Numbered from the stretch's first letter, positions 45,630 to 56,085 are shown. The stretch: 64,000 nucleotides of DNA from Aeromonas caviae (GCF_000819785.1 NZ_CDBK01000098.1:1-64000); one strand, 5' to 3'. Notes: generated by a model from the sequence alone, not told the origin. Made by a program: numbers and translations.

Positions 45630-47258
45630 TCAGATGCGATATTTCGCCACCAGGGCCCCCAGCTCGTCGCAGGCCAGCGCCAGTTGCCCGGATGCCTGCT
45701 CGGTCAGCCGGTTCTGGGCCAGGGCATCCGCCGCCAGCTGGGTGATGGCCACCAGCCGCTGGTTGATCTCCTCCGCCGCCCGGCTCTGCTCCGCCGCCGC
45801 CGTGGCAATCTGCCCATTCATGGCAGTAATGGTGTGGACGGATCCATCGATGGCATTGATGGCGACATCCGCATCGCCGGCCCTGTCCGCCGTCGCGCGG
45901 GAGAGCTGCTGCAACTGGCTGATGCCGCTGACCACCTTGCCGGCCCCCTCCTGCAGCCGCTGGATCATCTGCCGGATCTCGTCGGTGGAGCTGTGGGTGC
46001 GGGTCGCCAGGGTACGCACCTCGTCGGCGACCACCGCAAAGCCGCGCCCCTGCTCCCCGGCCCGTGCCGCTTCAATGGCGGCGTTGAGGGCCAGCAGGTT
46101 GGTCTGCTCCGCCACCCCGCGAATGACGTCGAGCACGGAGCCAATCTGCTGAGTCTCCTGCTCGAGGCGGCTCACCGCCTGCACCGTCTCCACCATCTCG
46201 TCCGCCAACTGGCTGATGGACTCCCGGGTCTGGACCACCACCTCGCGGCCATGCTGGGCCAGATTGAGAGCCGAGTCCGCCGCGTCGGCGGCCTGGGCCG
46301 CGTGCTGGCCCACTTCGCGGCTACTCACCGTCATCTGCTCCATGGCGCTGGCCACCCGCAGGGTATCCTGCTCCTGGCCGGTGACGATGGCGCCGGTACG
46401 CTCCACCACCTCGGCCAGCTGGTGGGCATGCACCCGGTTCTGATCCGCTATATGCTGGCTGCGGGCCACCAGCTGCGCCATCTGGCTGGCGAAGAGGTTG
46501 AAGTTGATGCTGAGCTGGCTCAGCTCGTCACGCCCCGACTCCGGCAGACGTACCCGCAGATCCCCCTCCCCCCTGGCGATGTTGCCAAGGGCCGAGACCG
46601 AGCGGGAGAGGGGCACGACGATGCTGCGCACAATGAGGCCAACCACGGCAAACAGCAGGAGGGCCAGCACCAGCCCAATCCCCAGCAGGGTGTGCAGCAC
46701 CTCCCGGTACTGGGCCTCGACGTCGTCCACATAGACGCCGGTGCCGATGATCCAGTCCCAGGGGGCGAAGCGCTTGATGTAGGAGATCTTGCGTACCGGT
46801 TCGTCCACCCCCGGCTTGGGCCAGTAGTAGGCCACCTCCCCCGCGCCCTGGGCCCGGGCCAGATCGGCGAAGGCGACGAACAGCCTGAGCCCCTGCTTGT
46901 CCTCCACCCCGGAGAGATCCTTGCCGTCCAGCTCGGGTTTCATGGGGTGCATCACCATGGTGGGGTGGCTGTCGTTGATCCAGAAGTAGTCATCGTTGCC
47001 GTAACGCAACCCCTTGATCAGCGCCAGCGCCTCGGCCTTGGCGCTCGCCTCGTCCAGCTCCCCCTTGCGTACCCTGGCTTCCAGCCCTGCCACCAGGCTG
47101 TAGGCGGTCTCCACCTGGGCCTGGGTCTGGCGGCTCTTCTCACCCATCAGCCCCTGCTGATAGATCTGCAGGCAGAAGAACAGCAGCAGTCCCAGCAGCG
47201 CCAGCACCATCAGGGTCACCAGCGACAGACGCCGACCGATACTCCATTGTCTCAACAT
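45630..47258 (-). CDS. Methyl-accepting chemotaxis protein, sCache type
   Basis: Inner-membrane chemoreceptor that signals to the CheA-CheW array. 542 residues: first helix 14-30, periplasmic single-Cache domain with [28 protein letters not shown] and [16 protein letters not shown] (about 88-180), second helix about 187-210, HAMP domain (about 211-265), then the cytoplasmic hairpin with the conserved tip [40 protein letters not shown] near 385-425. Methylation-type glutamine/glutamate pairs flank the tip. This Cache subtype often senses small carboxylates, but the ligand here is unknown. It is a single gene. Confidence 0.93.
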   Translation of the reverse strand: MLRQWSIGRRLSLVTLMVLALLGLLLFFCLQIYQQGLMGEKSRQTQAQVETAYSLVAGLEARVRKGELDEASAKAEALALIKGLRYGNDDYFWINDSHPTMVMHPMKPELDGKDLSGVEDKQGLRLFVAFADLARAQGAGEVAYYWPKPGVDEPVRKISYIKRFAPWDWIIGTGVYVDDVEAQYREVLHTLLGIGLVLALLLFAVVGLIVRSIVVPLSRSVSALGNIARGEGDLRVRLPESGRDELSQLSINFNLFASQMAQLVARSQHIADQNRVHAHQLAEVVERTGAIVTGQEQDTLRVASAMEQMTVSSREVGQHAAQAADAADSALNLAQHGREVVVQTRESISQLADEMVETVQAVSRLEQETQQIGSVLDVIRGVAEQTNLLALNAAIEAARAGEQGRGFAVVADEVRTLATRTHSSTDEIRQMIQRLQEGAGKVVSGISQLQQLSRATADRAGDADVAINAIDGSVHTITAMNGQIATAAAEQSRAAEEINQRLVAITQLAADALAQNRLTEQASGQLALACDELGALVAKYRI

Positions 47259-47365
47259 ACCCTCGCCCCGCAGCAGCTACATATCCTTAACACAAGGTAT
47301 GCCGCCGCGACGCGGGCTGTCCACGATGTCAGCAAAAGCGATGCCAAAAACATGATCCAGCCCCA

Positions 47366-47401
47366 AAAACAAGAAAGGATGCCAAGTGGCACCCTTTCTC
47401 G
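47366..47401 (-). terminator. Terminator of gsk
   Basis: A 13-bp stem (47372-47384 with 47387-47399, one G-U type pair), followed on the minus strand by TGTTTTTG, 20 bases after the gsk stop. Confidence 0.8.
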
Positions 47402-47420
47402 TGGTCGACAGGAAGAGGTA

Positions 47421-48725
47421 TCACCGCTCCCAGTACACCTCTTCCAGGCTGTCTTCCTTCTCCGGCAACCCGCGGGAGAGGCGCGGGCTGCTCTGGGCCA
47501 GCACCTCGTAGCTCACCCGGTTGGCGTACTTGCACACCTGGGCCAGAGAGGAGTAGGTCAGGAATTCCGAGAGATGCTTGGCGGAGTTCGGCACGTTCAT
47601 GCGGTGGTAGGCGTTCGCCACCATGTCGTGCAGCACGGCGGACAGCGCCCCGTCCCCTGCCCCGTTGGTGTTCTTGATCTTCTCCGGGCCGCCCATGTAG
47701 GGGGAGATGTGGGAGTAGATACGCGCAGGCTTGCGGCACTTGTCCCGGGCCATGGGGCGGCTGAACTCGTACATGTTGAACTCGGGGATGACGCCGGGCA
47801 GCAGGGTGTGGGTGGTCTCGCGCTTGTAGTCCTCGTCGGTGTAGCTCGCCATGTAGAGGCCGATGGGGCCGGCGGTGCAGAGCACCATGTCCGCCCAGTC
47901 CAGCGCCTTGTCGGCCGCGCCGAGGGGATCCTTTATCCCGGTCAGGGCCTCCGCCTCGTCCTCGTTCATGGCGAGCACGGTCACGTTCTCGCTGATGAAA
48001 TCGCGCCACCACTGGGGATTCTCGTCGATGACGAAGCGGGTGCCCAGGGTCAGCACCACGGGCACCCCGGCCTCGCGGGCATAGCGCACCGCGGCCATGG
48101 CGGCCTCCTTCATGGGGGTGCCGTCGGCGCCGCGCACCAGGTAGGCGGTGATCACCAGGGCCGAGGCCTCCTTGATGATGGTCTCGGGGATGTGGTCCAC
48201 ATCCAGGTGATCCATCTTGCCGGCGTTGATGCCAAAGCTGCGCTCTCCCCCTTCGGTGATGAAGGTGAAGCAGCGTCCGACCGGGCCGTCCACCGGCTGC
48301 AGGTAGTCGAGGTTGACCCGGGAGGAGGTGTTGCACAGATAGCGGTAGGCATAGCTGCCGATGCGGATGTCCTGGCTCATGACGCCAAGCAGGATGGAGT
48401 GAGAGTCCGCCAGCACGGAGTAGTTGTGCATGGTGTTGCCGATGGTGCCACCGGCAAATTCGCTCACCACCATGTTGTTGGCCTTGAGCTCGTCGTAGAC
48501 CAGCTCCGCCACCTCGTCGGAGATGAGCATGGAGTGGCCCTTGCTCAGGCCGTACCGGTTCAGGAAGTCTTCGTCCACATGGGCTTCGATATCCACCAGA
48601 GTCTGATCGATGCCCACTACATAGGCCTTGCCCAGTTCGGTGAGCTGGGAGTTCTGCGGGATCAGGGGATCACGTCTGTCGACCGGGAAGTAGTGTTTGG
48701 ACTTGCGCTGACCGGGAAATTTCAT
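47421..48725 (-). CDS. gsk: Inosine-guanosine kinase
   Basis: Phosphorylates inosine and guanosine to IMP and GMP in purine salvage. 434 residues of the PfkB/ribokinase family, with the N-terminal segment MKFPGQRKSKHYFPV specific to Gsk, EFAGGTIGNTMHNYSVLA near 90, and the anion-hole/catalytic motif NTNGAGDGALSAVLHDM near 350, where the catalytic aspartate sits. It matches E. coli Gsk in length and order: gsk follows hemH, adk and htpG on the chromosome as in E. coli, with aes missing and a MAPEG gene in its place. Confidence 0.95.
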   Translation of the reverse strand: MKFPGQRKSKHYFPVDRRDPLIPQNSQLTELGKAYVVGIDQTLVDIEAHVDEDFLNRYGLSKGHSMLISDEVAELVYDELKANNMVVSEFAGGTIGNTMHNYSVLADSHSILLGVMSQDIRIGSYAYRYLCNTSSRVNLDYLQPVDGPVGRCFTFITEGGERSFGINAGKMDHLDVDHIPETIIKEASALVITAYLVRGADGTPMKEAAMAAVRYAREAGVPVVLTLGTRFVIDENPQWWRDFISENVTVLAMNEDEAEALTGIKDPLGAADKALDWADMVLCTAGPIGLYMASYTDEDYKRETTHTLLPGVIPEFNMYEFSRPMARDKCRKPARIYSHISPYMGGPEKIKNTNGAGDGALSAVLHDMVANAYHRMNVPNSAKHLSEFLTYSSLAQVCKYANRVSYEVLAQSSPRLSRGLPEKEDSLEEVYWER

Positions 48726-48861
48726 GGCAATCTTCTGTGCTCTGGGGAAAAGAGGGGCGGGATTTTAACACAATCCACCACGCCGAAAAGTCGCACGATT
48801 GAATTTTGAGGTCAGTATAGACAAGGGCTTGCGAGGAAAACGTTTGACTTGGCTGCCACAA

Positions 48862-48888
48862 AAAACCACCCCGTGGCGGGGTGGTGTT
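48862..48888 (-). terminator. Terminator of the MAPEG gene
   Basis: Stem ACCACCCCG/CGGGGTGGT (48865-48873 with 48877-48885) with a TGG loop, followed by a T-run on the minus strand. Confidence 0.8.
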
Positions 48889-48900
48889 GCGGGATGACAT

Positions 48901-49293
48901 TCAGCTTGCCGAGAGCCCCTGCACCAGGGCCAGCACCGAGAACATCCCCAGCGACAGCCAGAAGAAGAGGGTGCCGAAGAGGCGCGGCATGTTGGGAGCC
49001 CTGGGGATCTGGATGCCGATGGCATGCAGGATGCGACCCACCAGCAGCAGCACACCGCCCAGGTGCAGCCAGAGCGACCCGACCCCCGCCAGTTCGCACA
49101 GGGCCATCAGCAGCAGAGTGAGGGGCACGTACTCGGCAAAGTTGCCGTGGGCGCGGATCGCGGCCAGCATCTCGGGGGCTTCCCCCTCCCCTATCATCAC
49201 CCTGAACTGGGCGCGGCGCTTGACCACCCAGAAGGAGAGCAGCAGGAACAAGAGCCCGAGCAGGCCGGCGTAAATCAGCGTGATATGCATCAT
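48901..49293 (-). CDS. MAPEG family membrane protein (YecN-like)
   Basis: 130 residues with four hydrophobic helices. The motif MIGEGEAPEMLAAIRAHGNFAEYVPLTLLLMAL carries the family signature (R-x-H-x-N-x-x-E-x-x-P). MAPEG proteins include microsomal glutathione transferases; bacterial members are of uncertain function but may act on glutathione conjugates. It lies 64 bases downstream of hemH on the same strand. Confidence 0.88.
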   Translation of the reverse strand: MMHITLIYAGLLGLLFLLLSFWVVKRRAQFRVMIGEGEAPEMLAAIRAHGNFAEYVPLTLLLMALCELAGVGSLWLHLGGVLLLVGRILHAIGIQIPRAPNMPRLFGTLFFWLSLGMFSVLALVQGLSAS

Positions 49294-49357
49294 CAGGACA
49301 CTCCTTTATCGTTGAATCCGAACGTCCGCCACGTCGGGCACCGGATGAGAACGGCCA

Positions 49358-50332
49358 TCATGCCAGCTCGCGACAGATGAGGGAAACCATCATGCGGATA
49401 TGGGCCTGATCGCTGTTGAGGGCCGGGATGTATTCAAACTGCTCGCCACCGGCGGCCATGAAGATCTCCCGGTTCTGCACCTGGATCTCCTCCAGGGTCT
49501 CGAGGCAATCCGCCGAGAAGGCCGGGCAGATGACATCGAGCCGCTTGACGCCGCGAGAGGGCAATTCGCCCACGGTCAGGTCCGTGTAGGGCTTGAGCCA
49601 CTCCTCCTTGCCAAAGCGGGACTGGAAGCTCGCGGTCCACTGCTCCGGGGCCAGCCCCAGCGCCTCCGCCAGCAGGGCGGCGGTGCGTCTGCACTGATGA
49701 CCATAAGGATCCCCTTCCCGCTCGTAGCGCTCGGGAATGCCGTGGAAGGACATCAGCAGATGCTCCCCCTGGCCGTGCTGCTCCCAGTGGCGACGCACGC
49801 TCATGGCCAGCGCCTGGATGTACTCCGGGTGGGCATGGTAATCGCGGATGAGCCGCACCACCGGCAGATTGCGCTCGGTTTTCATCGCCCTGGCCCAGGC
49901 GTCGAACACCGAGGCGGTGGTACTGACCGAATACTGGGGATAGAGCGGCAGCAGGATCACCCGGTTGACCCCCTGGGCCTTGAGGGCCTGCCAGCCATCG
50001 GCCAGCGACGGGGCGCCATAGGTCATGGCGAGCGCCACCGGCACCTCGACCCCTTCCCGCTTGAGCTCGTGCTCCAGGGCCGCGCGCTGCTGCTGGCTGA
50101 TGACCATCAGAGGGGAGCCCTGCTCGGTCCACACCTGCTGATAGAGCTTTGCCACCTTGGGGGAGCGGGTCGGCAGGATGATGAAGTGAAGCAGGGGGCA
50201 CCAGAGGTAGCGCGGCAGGTCGACGACCCGCTGATCGTGCAGAAACTGGCTGAGAAACGCCTTGACCGCCGCCGTGGTCGGCGCGGCCGGGGTACCCAGA
50301 TTGACCAGCAAGATCCCGGTTTTCGTGGTCAC
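49358..50332 (-). CDS. hemH: Ferrochelatase
   Basis: Inserts ferrous iron into protoporphyrin IX, the last step of heme synthesis. 324 residues with GILLVNLGTP at the N-terminus, the catalytic histidine in LLMSFHGIPERYEREGDPYGHQC near residue 195, and the second active-site glutamate in CPAFSADCLETLEEI near 270. Size equals that of E. coli HemH. It follows adk on the same strand with 119 bases between them, the conserved adk-hemH order. Confidence 0.96.
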   Translation of the reverse strand: MTTKTGILLVNLGTPAAPTTAAVKAFLSQFLHDQRVVDLPRYLWCPLLHFIILPTRSPKVAKLYQQVWTEQGSPLMVISQQQRAALEHELKREGVEVPVALAMTYGAPSLADGWQALKAQGVNRVILLPLYPQYSVSTTASVFDAWARAMKTERNLPVVRLIRDYHAHPEYIQALAMSVRRHWEQHGQGEHLLMSFHGIPERYEREGDPYGHQCRRTAALLAEALGLAPEQWTASFQSRFGKEEWLKPYTDLTVGELPSRGVKRLDVICPAFSADCLETLEEIQVQNREIFMAAGGEQFEYIPALNSDQAHIRMMVSLICRELA

Positions 50333-50451
50333 GTTAGCATCCTGTCGTTCTGTGTCGTGGGAATGGAATGCAAGAAAGGGCCCGGTATGGACCCTTTTCT
50401 CACTCTCGTCGCCAGCCGGCGAACGGCTGCGTCCTGCCGGCCCTGAATGGC

Positions 50452-51120
<669 letters not shown>

Positions 51121-51334
51121 TCAATTCTTGAGAAGGCAAAAAACTACACGTTTTCGCCCGTATTAACAAGCTCGCCCCGTGTGAGTGGCCAGATTATCAC
51201 CACACTCCCGCCCCGTCTCTGCGACCAAAGACGCAGACGACGACCACGAAAAATGATTGAAAATGCAGCAGCGCACCAGAGGGGAACGGCCAAAAAAAAG
51301 CCCACTGTCATGCAGTGGGCCAATCACAATCACA

Positions 51335-53248
51335 TCACGCCTGGAGTAGCAGACGGTTGATACGGGAGACGAAGCTCGCCGGATCATTGAGGCCGCCCTG
51401 CTCCGCCAGCTGGGCCTGCTCGTGCAGGAGGGAGACCCACTCGCCAAACAGGCTCTCATCCTCGATGGTGCCGAGCTTCTTCACCAGGGCATGGTCCGGG
51501 TTGAGCTCCAGGATGTACTTCTGCTCCGGCACCGGTTGACCGGCGGCGCGCATCAGCTTGATCATCTGGGTGCTCATGCCGTGGGCGTCAGTGACGATGC
51601 AGGACGGCGAGTCGGTCAGACGGTGGGTGACGCGCACCTCTTTCACCGCCTCCCCGAGGCTCTTCTTGACCCGCTCCACCAGACCGGCGTTGGCTTTTTC
51701 GGCCTCTTCCTGCGCCTGCTTGGAGGCGTCGTCTTCCAGATCCCCGAGATCCAGTTCGCCACGGGTGACGGAGACCAGCTGCTTGCCGTCGAACTCGGTC
51801 AGGTGGCTCATCAGCCACTCGTCCACCCGCTCCCACATCAGCAGCACTTCGACGCCCTTCTTGCGGAAGATCTCGAGGTGCGGGCTGTTCTTGGCAGCGG
51901 CATAAGAGTCGGCGGTGATGTAGTAAATCTTCTGCTGACCTTCCTTCATGCGGCCAACGTAATCCTCGAGCGACACGGTCTGGGCTTCGCCCTCGCCGGC
52001 GGTGCTGGCAAAGCGCAAGAGCTTCGCGATCTCTTCCCGGTTGGCGTAATCCTCGGCCGGGCCCTCTTTGAGCACATTGCCGAACTCGCTCCAGAACTTG
52101 GCGTACTTCTCGCCATCCTCTTTCGCCAGCTTGTTGAGCATGGTGAGCACGCGCTTGGAGCAGGCCTTGCGCAGGGAGGCGGTCACCTTGTTGTCCTGCA
52201 GGATTTCACGGCTGACGTTGAGCGGCAGATCGTTGGAATCCAGCACCCCTTTCACGAAGCGCAGGTAGGTCGGCATGAACTGCTCGGCGTCGTCCATGAT
52301 GAAGACGCGCTGCACATAGAGTTTCAGGCCGTGCTTCTGCTCGCGGTTGTAGAGATCGAACGGCGCGCGGGCCGGGATGTAGAGCAGGCTGGTGTACTCC
52401 TGGGCCCCTTCCACCCGGTTGTGACCCCACAGGAGCGGGTCTTCGAAGTCGTGGGCGACGTGCTTGTAGAACTCCTGATACTCCTCGTCCTTGATATCTT
52501 TCGGGTTACGGGTCCACAGTGCAGTGGCGCGGTTGACCTGCTCCCACTCCCCCGGGGTGCCGACGATGGTTTCACCATCCTCTTCGCGATCCGGCGTGCC
52601 CTCTTTGTACATTTCCACCGGCACGCTGATGTGGTCGGAATATTTGCTGACCACGGAACGCAGACGCCAGTCGTCCAGGAACTCCTCTTCATCGCTGCGC
52701 AGGTGCAGGATGACGTCGGTGCCGCGACCAGCTTTGGTCACGTCAGCCACGGTGAAGGAGCCTTCCCCTTGTGATTCCCACTGCACGCCCTGCTCCGGCG
52801 CGGTGCCGGCGGCGCGGGAGACCACGGTCACCTTGTCGGCCACGATGAAGGCGGAGTAGAAGCCCACCCCGAACTGGCCGATCAGCTGGGAATCCTTGCC
52901 CTGGTCACCGGAGAGGTGCTTGAAGAACTCGGCGGTGCCGGACTTGGCGATGGTGCCCAGGTGCTCGATCACCTGGTCACGGGTCATGCCGATGCCGTTG
53001 TCCGAAATGGTCAGGGTCTTGTTCTCTTTGTCCACCACCAGGCGCACGCGCAACTGGCCGTCGTTTTCGAACAAAGAGGCATCGGAAAGCGCCTTGAAGC
53101 GCAGCTTGTCCGCCGCATCGGAGGCGTTGGAAATCAGCTCGCGCAGGAATACTTCTTTGTTGGAGTAGAGGCTGTGAGCCATCAGGCTCAGCAGTTGTTT
53201 GACTTCAGTCTGAAAGCCGTGGGTTTCGGCGTGAACACTTTGGGTCAT
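51335..53248 (-). CDS. htpG: Chaperone HtpG (Hsp90)
   Basis: ATP-dependent cytoplasmic chaperone of the Hsp90 family. 637 residues: GHKL ATPase domain with [17 protein letters not shown] and [26 protein letters not shown], a middle domain with [10 protein letters not shown] and [11 protein letters not shown], and a C-terminal dimerisation domain ending in [28 protein letters not shown]. The start at 53248 has GAGGAC upstream and matches the family; the open frame extends further through the promoter. A good heat-shock promoter stands about 40 bases upstream, and a repeat array lies beyond that, before recR. Confidence 0.97.
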   Translation of the reverse strand: MTQSVHAETHGFQTEVKQLLSLMAHSLYSNKEVFLRELISNASDAADKLRFKALSDASLFENDGQLRVRLVVDKENKTLTISDNGIGMTRDQVIEHLGTIAKSGTAEFFKHLSGDQGKDSQLIGQFGVGFYSAFIVADKVTVVSRAAGTAPEQGVQWESQGEGSFTVADVTKAGRGTDVILHLRSDEEEFLDDWRLRSVVSKYSDHISVPVEMYKEGTPDREEDGETIVGTPGEWEQVNRATALWTRNPKDIKDEEYQEFYKHVAHDFEDPLLWGHNRVEGAQEYTSLLYIPARAPFDLYNREQKHGLKLYVQRVFIMDDAEQFMPTYLRFVKGVLDSNDLPLNVSREILQDNKVTASLRKACSKRVLTMLNKLAKEDGEKYAKFWSEFGNVLKEGPAEDYANREEIAKLLRFASTAGEGEAQTVSLEDYVGRMKEGQQKIYYITADSYAAAKNSPHLEIFRKKGVEVLLMWERVDEWLMSHLTEFDGKQLVSVTRGELDLGDLEDDASKQAQEEAEKANAGLVERVKKSLGEAVKEVRVTHRLTDSPSCIVTDAHGMSTQMIKLMRAAGQPVPEQKYILELNPDHALVKKLGTIEDESLFGEWVSLLHEQAQLAEQGGLNDPASFVSRINRLLLQA

Positions 53249-53289
53249 CGACCAGTCCTCAAAACGTCGGGTTGAACAGATTCCCAAGC

Positions 53290-53318
53290 TAGATGGGGTT
53301 GGCCTTTCAAATATCAAG
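53290..53318 (-). promoter_or_regulatory. Sigma-32 heat-shock promoter of htpG
   Basis: On the minus strand: CTTGATA, 13 bases, CCCCATCTA. The -10 matches the sigma-32 consensus CCCCATnTA fully and the -35 matches CTTGAAA at six of seven. Transcription would start about 35 bases before the htpG ATG. Confidence 0.85.
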
Positions 53319-53490
53319 GGGCTTGCGTGCAAACTTGAGAGCAAATTTGCACACAAGCCCCTCGCTTGGCCCACACAGGCAACCCCCTCCCGGCCTCCCC
53401 CTTCACAAGGGGGAGGTGCACTGCCATCCCCTGTCTGGCGAGGAGGGTCAGATTGGGATCGAGCGTGGAGCCAATGGCGGGGTCAGCCTT

Positions 53491-53740
53491 GCTCTCCCCT
53501 GCCAAGGGGAGGACTGAGGTGGGGTTCGTTGCTTTCTCCCCTGCCAAAGGGAGGAGTGGAGCAAGATCCATTGCTCCCTCCCCTATCAAGGGGAGGGCCG
53601 GGTTGGGTTCGTTGCTTTCTTCCCTGCCAAAGGGAGGAGTGGGGCAAGATCCATTGCTCCCTCCCCTGCCAAGGGGAGGAGTGGGGCAAGATCCATTGCT
53701 CCCTCCCCTGCCAAGGGGAGGGCCGGGGTGGGGTCCGTGG
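53491..53740. repeat. Tandem array of six 40-43 bp palindromic units
   Basis: Units begin at about 53491, 53531, 53573, 53614, 53656 and 53698, and each holds an inverted repeat of the type CTCCCCT-GCC-AAGGGGAG. Two tails alternate: AGTGGGGCAAGATCCATT and a GGCCGGGTTGGGTTCGTT type. A related single palindrome lies at about 53386-53421. The array abuts the recR stop and stands before the htpG promoter. There are no spacers, so it is not CRISPR. Confidence 0.9.
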
Positions 53741-53745
53741 TGTCT

Positions 53746-54348
53746 TTAGCTCAGGCGCTGGCGCCCCATCAGGGAGTGGGAGAGCGTGGTGCCATCCACC
53801 AGCTCCAGCTCCCCGCCCACCGGCACGCCGTGGGCGATGCGGCTCACCTCCACCCCGGCGGTGCGTGCCATGTCGGCGATGTACCAGGCGGTGGCATCCC
53901 CCTCGATGGTGGGGTTGGTGGCGAGGATCAGCTCCTTGATCTGCTCCTCCTTGAGGCGGCGCTCCAGGATATCGAGCCCCAGCTCCTCGGGGCCGATGCC
54001 GTCAAGGGGCGACAGGTGGCCCATCAGCACGAAGTAACGGCCGGAGAACTGGCCGGTCTGCTCGATGGCCGCCACGTCCGCCGGGCTCTCCACCACGCAG
54101 AGCAGGCCGTTCTCCTCACGCTTGGGATTGGCGCAGATCTCGCAGCGATCGTTCTCGGTAAAGGTGCGGCAGTGGCTGCAATGACCTATTTCGGTGAGCG
54201 CCCGGTTGAGCAGGGAGGCCAGACGCAGACCACCGCTGCGCTCGCGCTCCAGCAGGGTGAACGCCATGCGCTGGGCGGACTTGGGGCCCACGCCCGGCAA
54301 GACCTGCAGCGCCTTCATCATCTCATCGAGCAGGGGACTGAATTTCAT
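53746..54348 (-). CDS. recR: Recombination protein RecR
   Basis: Works with RecF and RecO in gap repair by loading RecA. 200 residues: helix-hairpin-helix [25 protein letters not shown] (about 7-31), zinc finger [16 protein letters not shown] (57-72), Toprim domain with [15 protein letters not shown] and [15 protein letters not shown], and the C-terminal Walker-B-like [16 protein letters not shown]. It is one residue shorter than E. coli RecR. In E. coli dnaX and ybaB precede recR; here neither is seen upstream. Confidence 0.96.
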   Translation of the reverse strand: MKFSPLLDEMMKALQVLPGVGPKSAQRMAFTLLERERSGGLRLASLLNRALTEIGHCSHCRTFTENDRCEICANPKREENGLLCVVESPADVAAIEQTGQFSGRYFVLMGHLSPLDGIGPEELGLDILERRLKEEQIKELILATNPTIEGDATAWYIADMARTAGVEVSRIAHGVPVGGELELVDGTTLSHSLMGRQRLS

Positions 54349-55005
54349 GGGGATATCCTTTAACGCCGCGCCGAAGGAGTGATTCGACCCGCTTGCCTGA
54401 AGCGGCGCCGACTCCTCCATCCGAACCTATCTTGTTGGCGCAGGACTATACCCGAGCCGGCCCCGAGCGCCAATGGCCGATCCCGCCACAGTGCCTGACG
54501 GCCCAACATCACCCCGGTCGGGGCGCAGCATTGAGCGGCAACCTCCCTTTCCCCTCTTCCCACAACCCAGATCACACCATGATTGCCAAACCAATTCCGG
54601 GGAAACCGGGAAACCCTCCCAGATTGCCCCAACTCACTCCCCACCAGCCTCCAGACAAGCCAGCACGGCCAGAAACCAGGCCCACATTGTTTGGTTTTTC
54701 TATTCGATAACCAGTTATCGTTTAACAAAACCAAACAATGAATGCCCTCTTGAGGTCCCGATTTATGACGTTGCGCCGGTTTTCAACGGCTCCCCCTTCT
54801 GTTTTTTCACTAGCCGATTAGTATGACTCACGCGACAACCAGCTCCGTTGAGGCCGTTACTAGGGAACGGCAAGATTTTGCAGTGCAGACTAAAGGCGCG
54901 GGCTGTGGGAATGAACTTAGGAGCAATAGTAAAAATTGGACACCATCATTACTTCCTTTCTTCATAATATATAACCATTAAAAATATTTAATAAGGAAAC
55001 GAAAA
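54349..55005. other. Gene-free region between recR and the PLD-like gene
   Basis: 657 bases without a credible gene. The first 330 are GC-rich; from about 54,680 the composition becomes AT-rich. It holds a nested inverted repeat upstream of recR (GGAGT 54376-54380, CCGCTT 54389-54394, AAGCGG 54400-54405, ACTCC 54411-54415) and the 56-bp palindrome listed separately. The last 40 bases hold the ribosome site of the PLD-like gene. Confidence 0.6.
54685..54740. repeat. 56-bp imperfect palindrome
   Basis: Outer arms CATTGTTTGGTTTT (54685-54698) and AAAACCAAACAATG (54727-54740) are exact. Inner arms CGATAAC (54705-54711) and GTTATCG (54714-54720) share the same centre. Four of the six pairs between the arms are mismatched. 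No tract of T follows, so it is not a typical terminator. It marks the change from GC-rich to AT-rich sequence. Confidence 0.85.
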
Positions 55006-56085
55006 TTGCTGTTATCAAATACAAATAATCTTCAAGCGGAGCATCTAAAACGTATCATTCAAAACTGTGGTGACCGAGTTATTATCGTTTCGCCATATCT
55101 TGCAGATGACATGAAGTCATTTCTCAACCATTTTGATTTTTCATCAACCAAAAAAATAGAATTAATAACCACATTCAAGCCAAGAGATATCGAACAAATA
55201 AAAAAACCATTTCAACTAAGAGACTTCTATAGTTTTTTCGATGAGAAACATCCGAATATTACCTGCAAAGTACATATTGATAACAATCTACATGGTAAAT
55301 TATATTTTTCACTTGGCATAAATAAAGAACTAATACTAACATCAGGAAACTTCACCACTAACGGTATATTTAACAACCATGAATGGGGAGTGCTTATTAA
55401 AGATGCTAGCCTAATAGAAGACGCATTGAACCAAGTATTCGATTTGATTGAATACCCCGATGTTACTCGTTTCCAAGTTGAACGAGCATGCCAATTTGCA
55501 GATGTGTATTTAGGAAACAATCCTCATTGGATAGAAAAAGATAGTATTAGCTATGATATATTAAGCTCTGTATACTCAGATTCCGATTCAAATAACTACG
55601 AAACAAAATACTATCTGAAACCTATCGGCCATAAAGATTCCCCAATCACGTTGGATGACAGACGTGATTTTTCAGATTTACATCAAAATTTACACTTTTC
55701 AAAAAAGAAACCCAAAGGAATAAAGAAAGGTGATGTCATCATTACAACAGCTATCGGAGCTGGATCATTATTGTCCTATTTTAAAGTTACTAGCGGCTTG
55801 CAAAGTGTAACTGACTCTCAGGTTAAAATTAATCCATGGATGGAACGCTGGCCATGGTACCTAGAGGGGAAAAACAACAGCGTTAATTTTGGAAGAAAAT
55901 GGTGGGAGTATAATTTAAGAAGACAAGATATGTTATCCGAATTCCATGATAAATACCCAGGAAAGTCTGTAACTTACGCTGGAGGATTAACTCTTGGAAC
56001 TATTAACATGGGTAGTGATAAGGTTCAGCTTTCTGAAGTATTTGCAAAATTCTTGATATCTAAGATTGAAGAGTATAATAATTGA
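55006..56085 (+). CDS. PLD-superfamily nuclease-like protein, candidate restriction factor
   Basis: 359 residues, AT-rich and unlike its neighbours in codon use, so probably acquired. The N-terminal domain (about 1-170) has the phospholipase-D-type motif LHGKLYF (H96, K98) followed by LTSGNFTTNGIFNNHEWGV (S113, N115, E126), as in PLD-type restriction nucleases such as BfiI and NgoFVII. These enzymes carry one such motif and work as dimers. The C-terminal part (about 237-359) starts KGDVIITTAIGAGSLLSYFKVTSG and includes RWPWYLEG, which recalls PUA/EVE-like readers of modified bases; this is a guess. Size and layout resemble BfiI (358 residues). The start is a TTG at 55006 with AAGGAAA upstream. 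No methylase or partner gene lies beside it. Confidence 0.7.
   Translation: MLLSNTNNLQAEHLKRIIQNCGDRVIIVSPYLADDMKSFLNHFDFSSTKKIELITTFKPRDIEQIKKPFQLRDFYSFFDEKHPNITCKVHIDNNLHGKLYFSLGINKELILTSGNFTTNGIFNNHEWGVLIKDASLIEDALNQVFDLIEYPDVTRFQVERACQFADVYLGNNPHWIEKDSISYDILSSVYSDSDSNNYETKYYLKPIGHKDSPITLDDRRDFSDLHQNLHFSKKKPKGIKKGDVIITTAIGAGSLLSYFKVTSGLQSVTDSQVKINPWMERWPWYLEGKNNSVNFGRKWWEYNLRRQDMLSEFHDKYPGKSVTYAGGLTLGTINMGSDKVQLSEVFAKFLISKIEEYNN

Noticed and set aside
53491-53740. CRISPR array
   Set aside because: The units adjoin directly and differ by tail type; there are no unique spacers of constant length and no cas genes in the window.
53313-53939. Repeat-encoded proteins in the array before htpG
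   Set aside because: The frames are open in several phases because the unit lacks stops; composition is only G, S, P, R and K repeats of the DNA unit.
54685-54740. Integron attC site or dif-like site
   Set aside because: The arms lack the R-Y-Y-Y-A-A-C/G-T-T-R-R-R-Y ends of attC and the XerCD half-sites of dif; no integrase is near.
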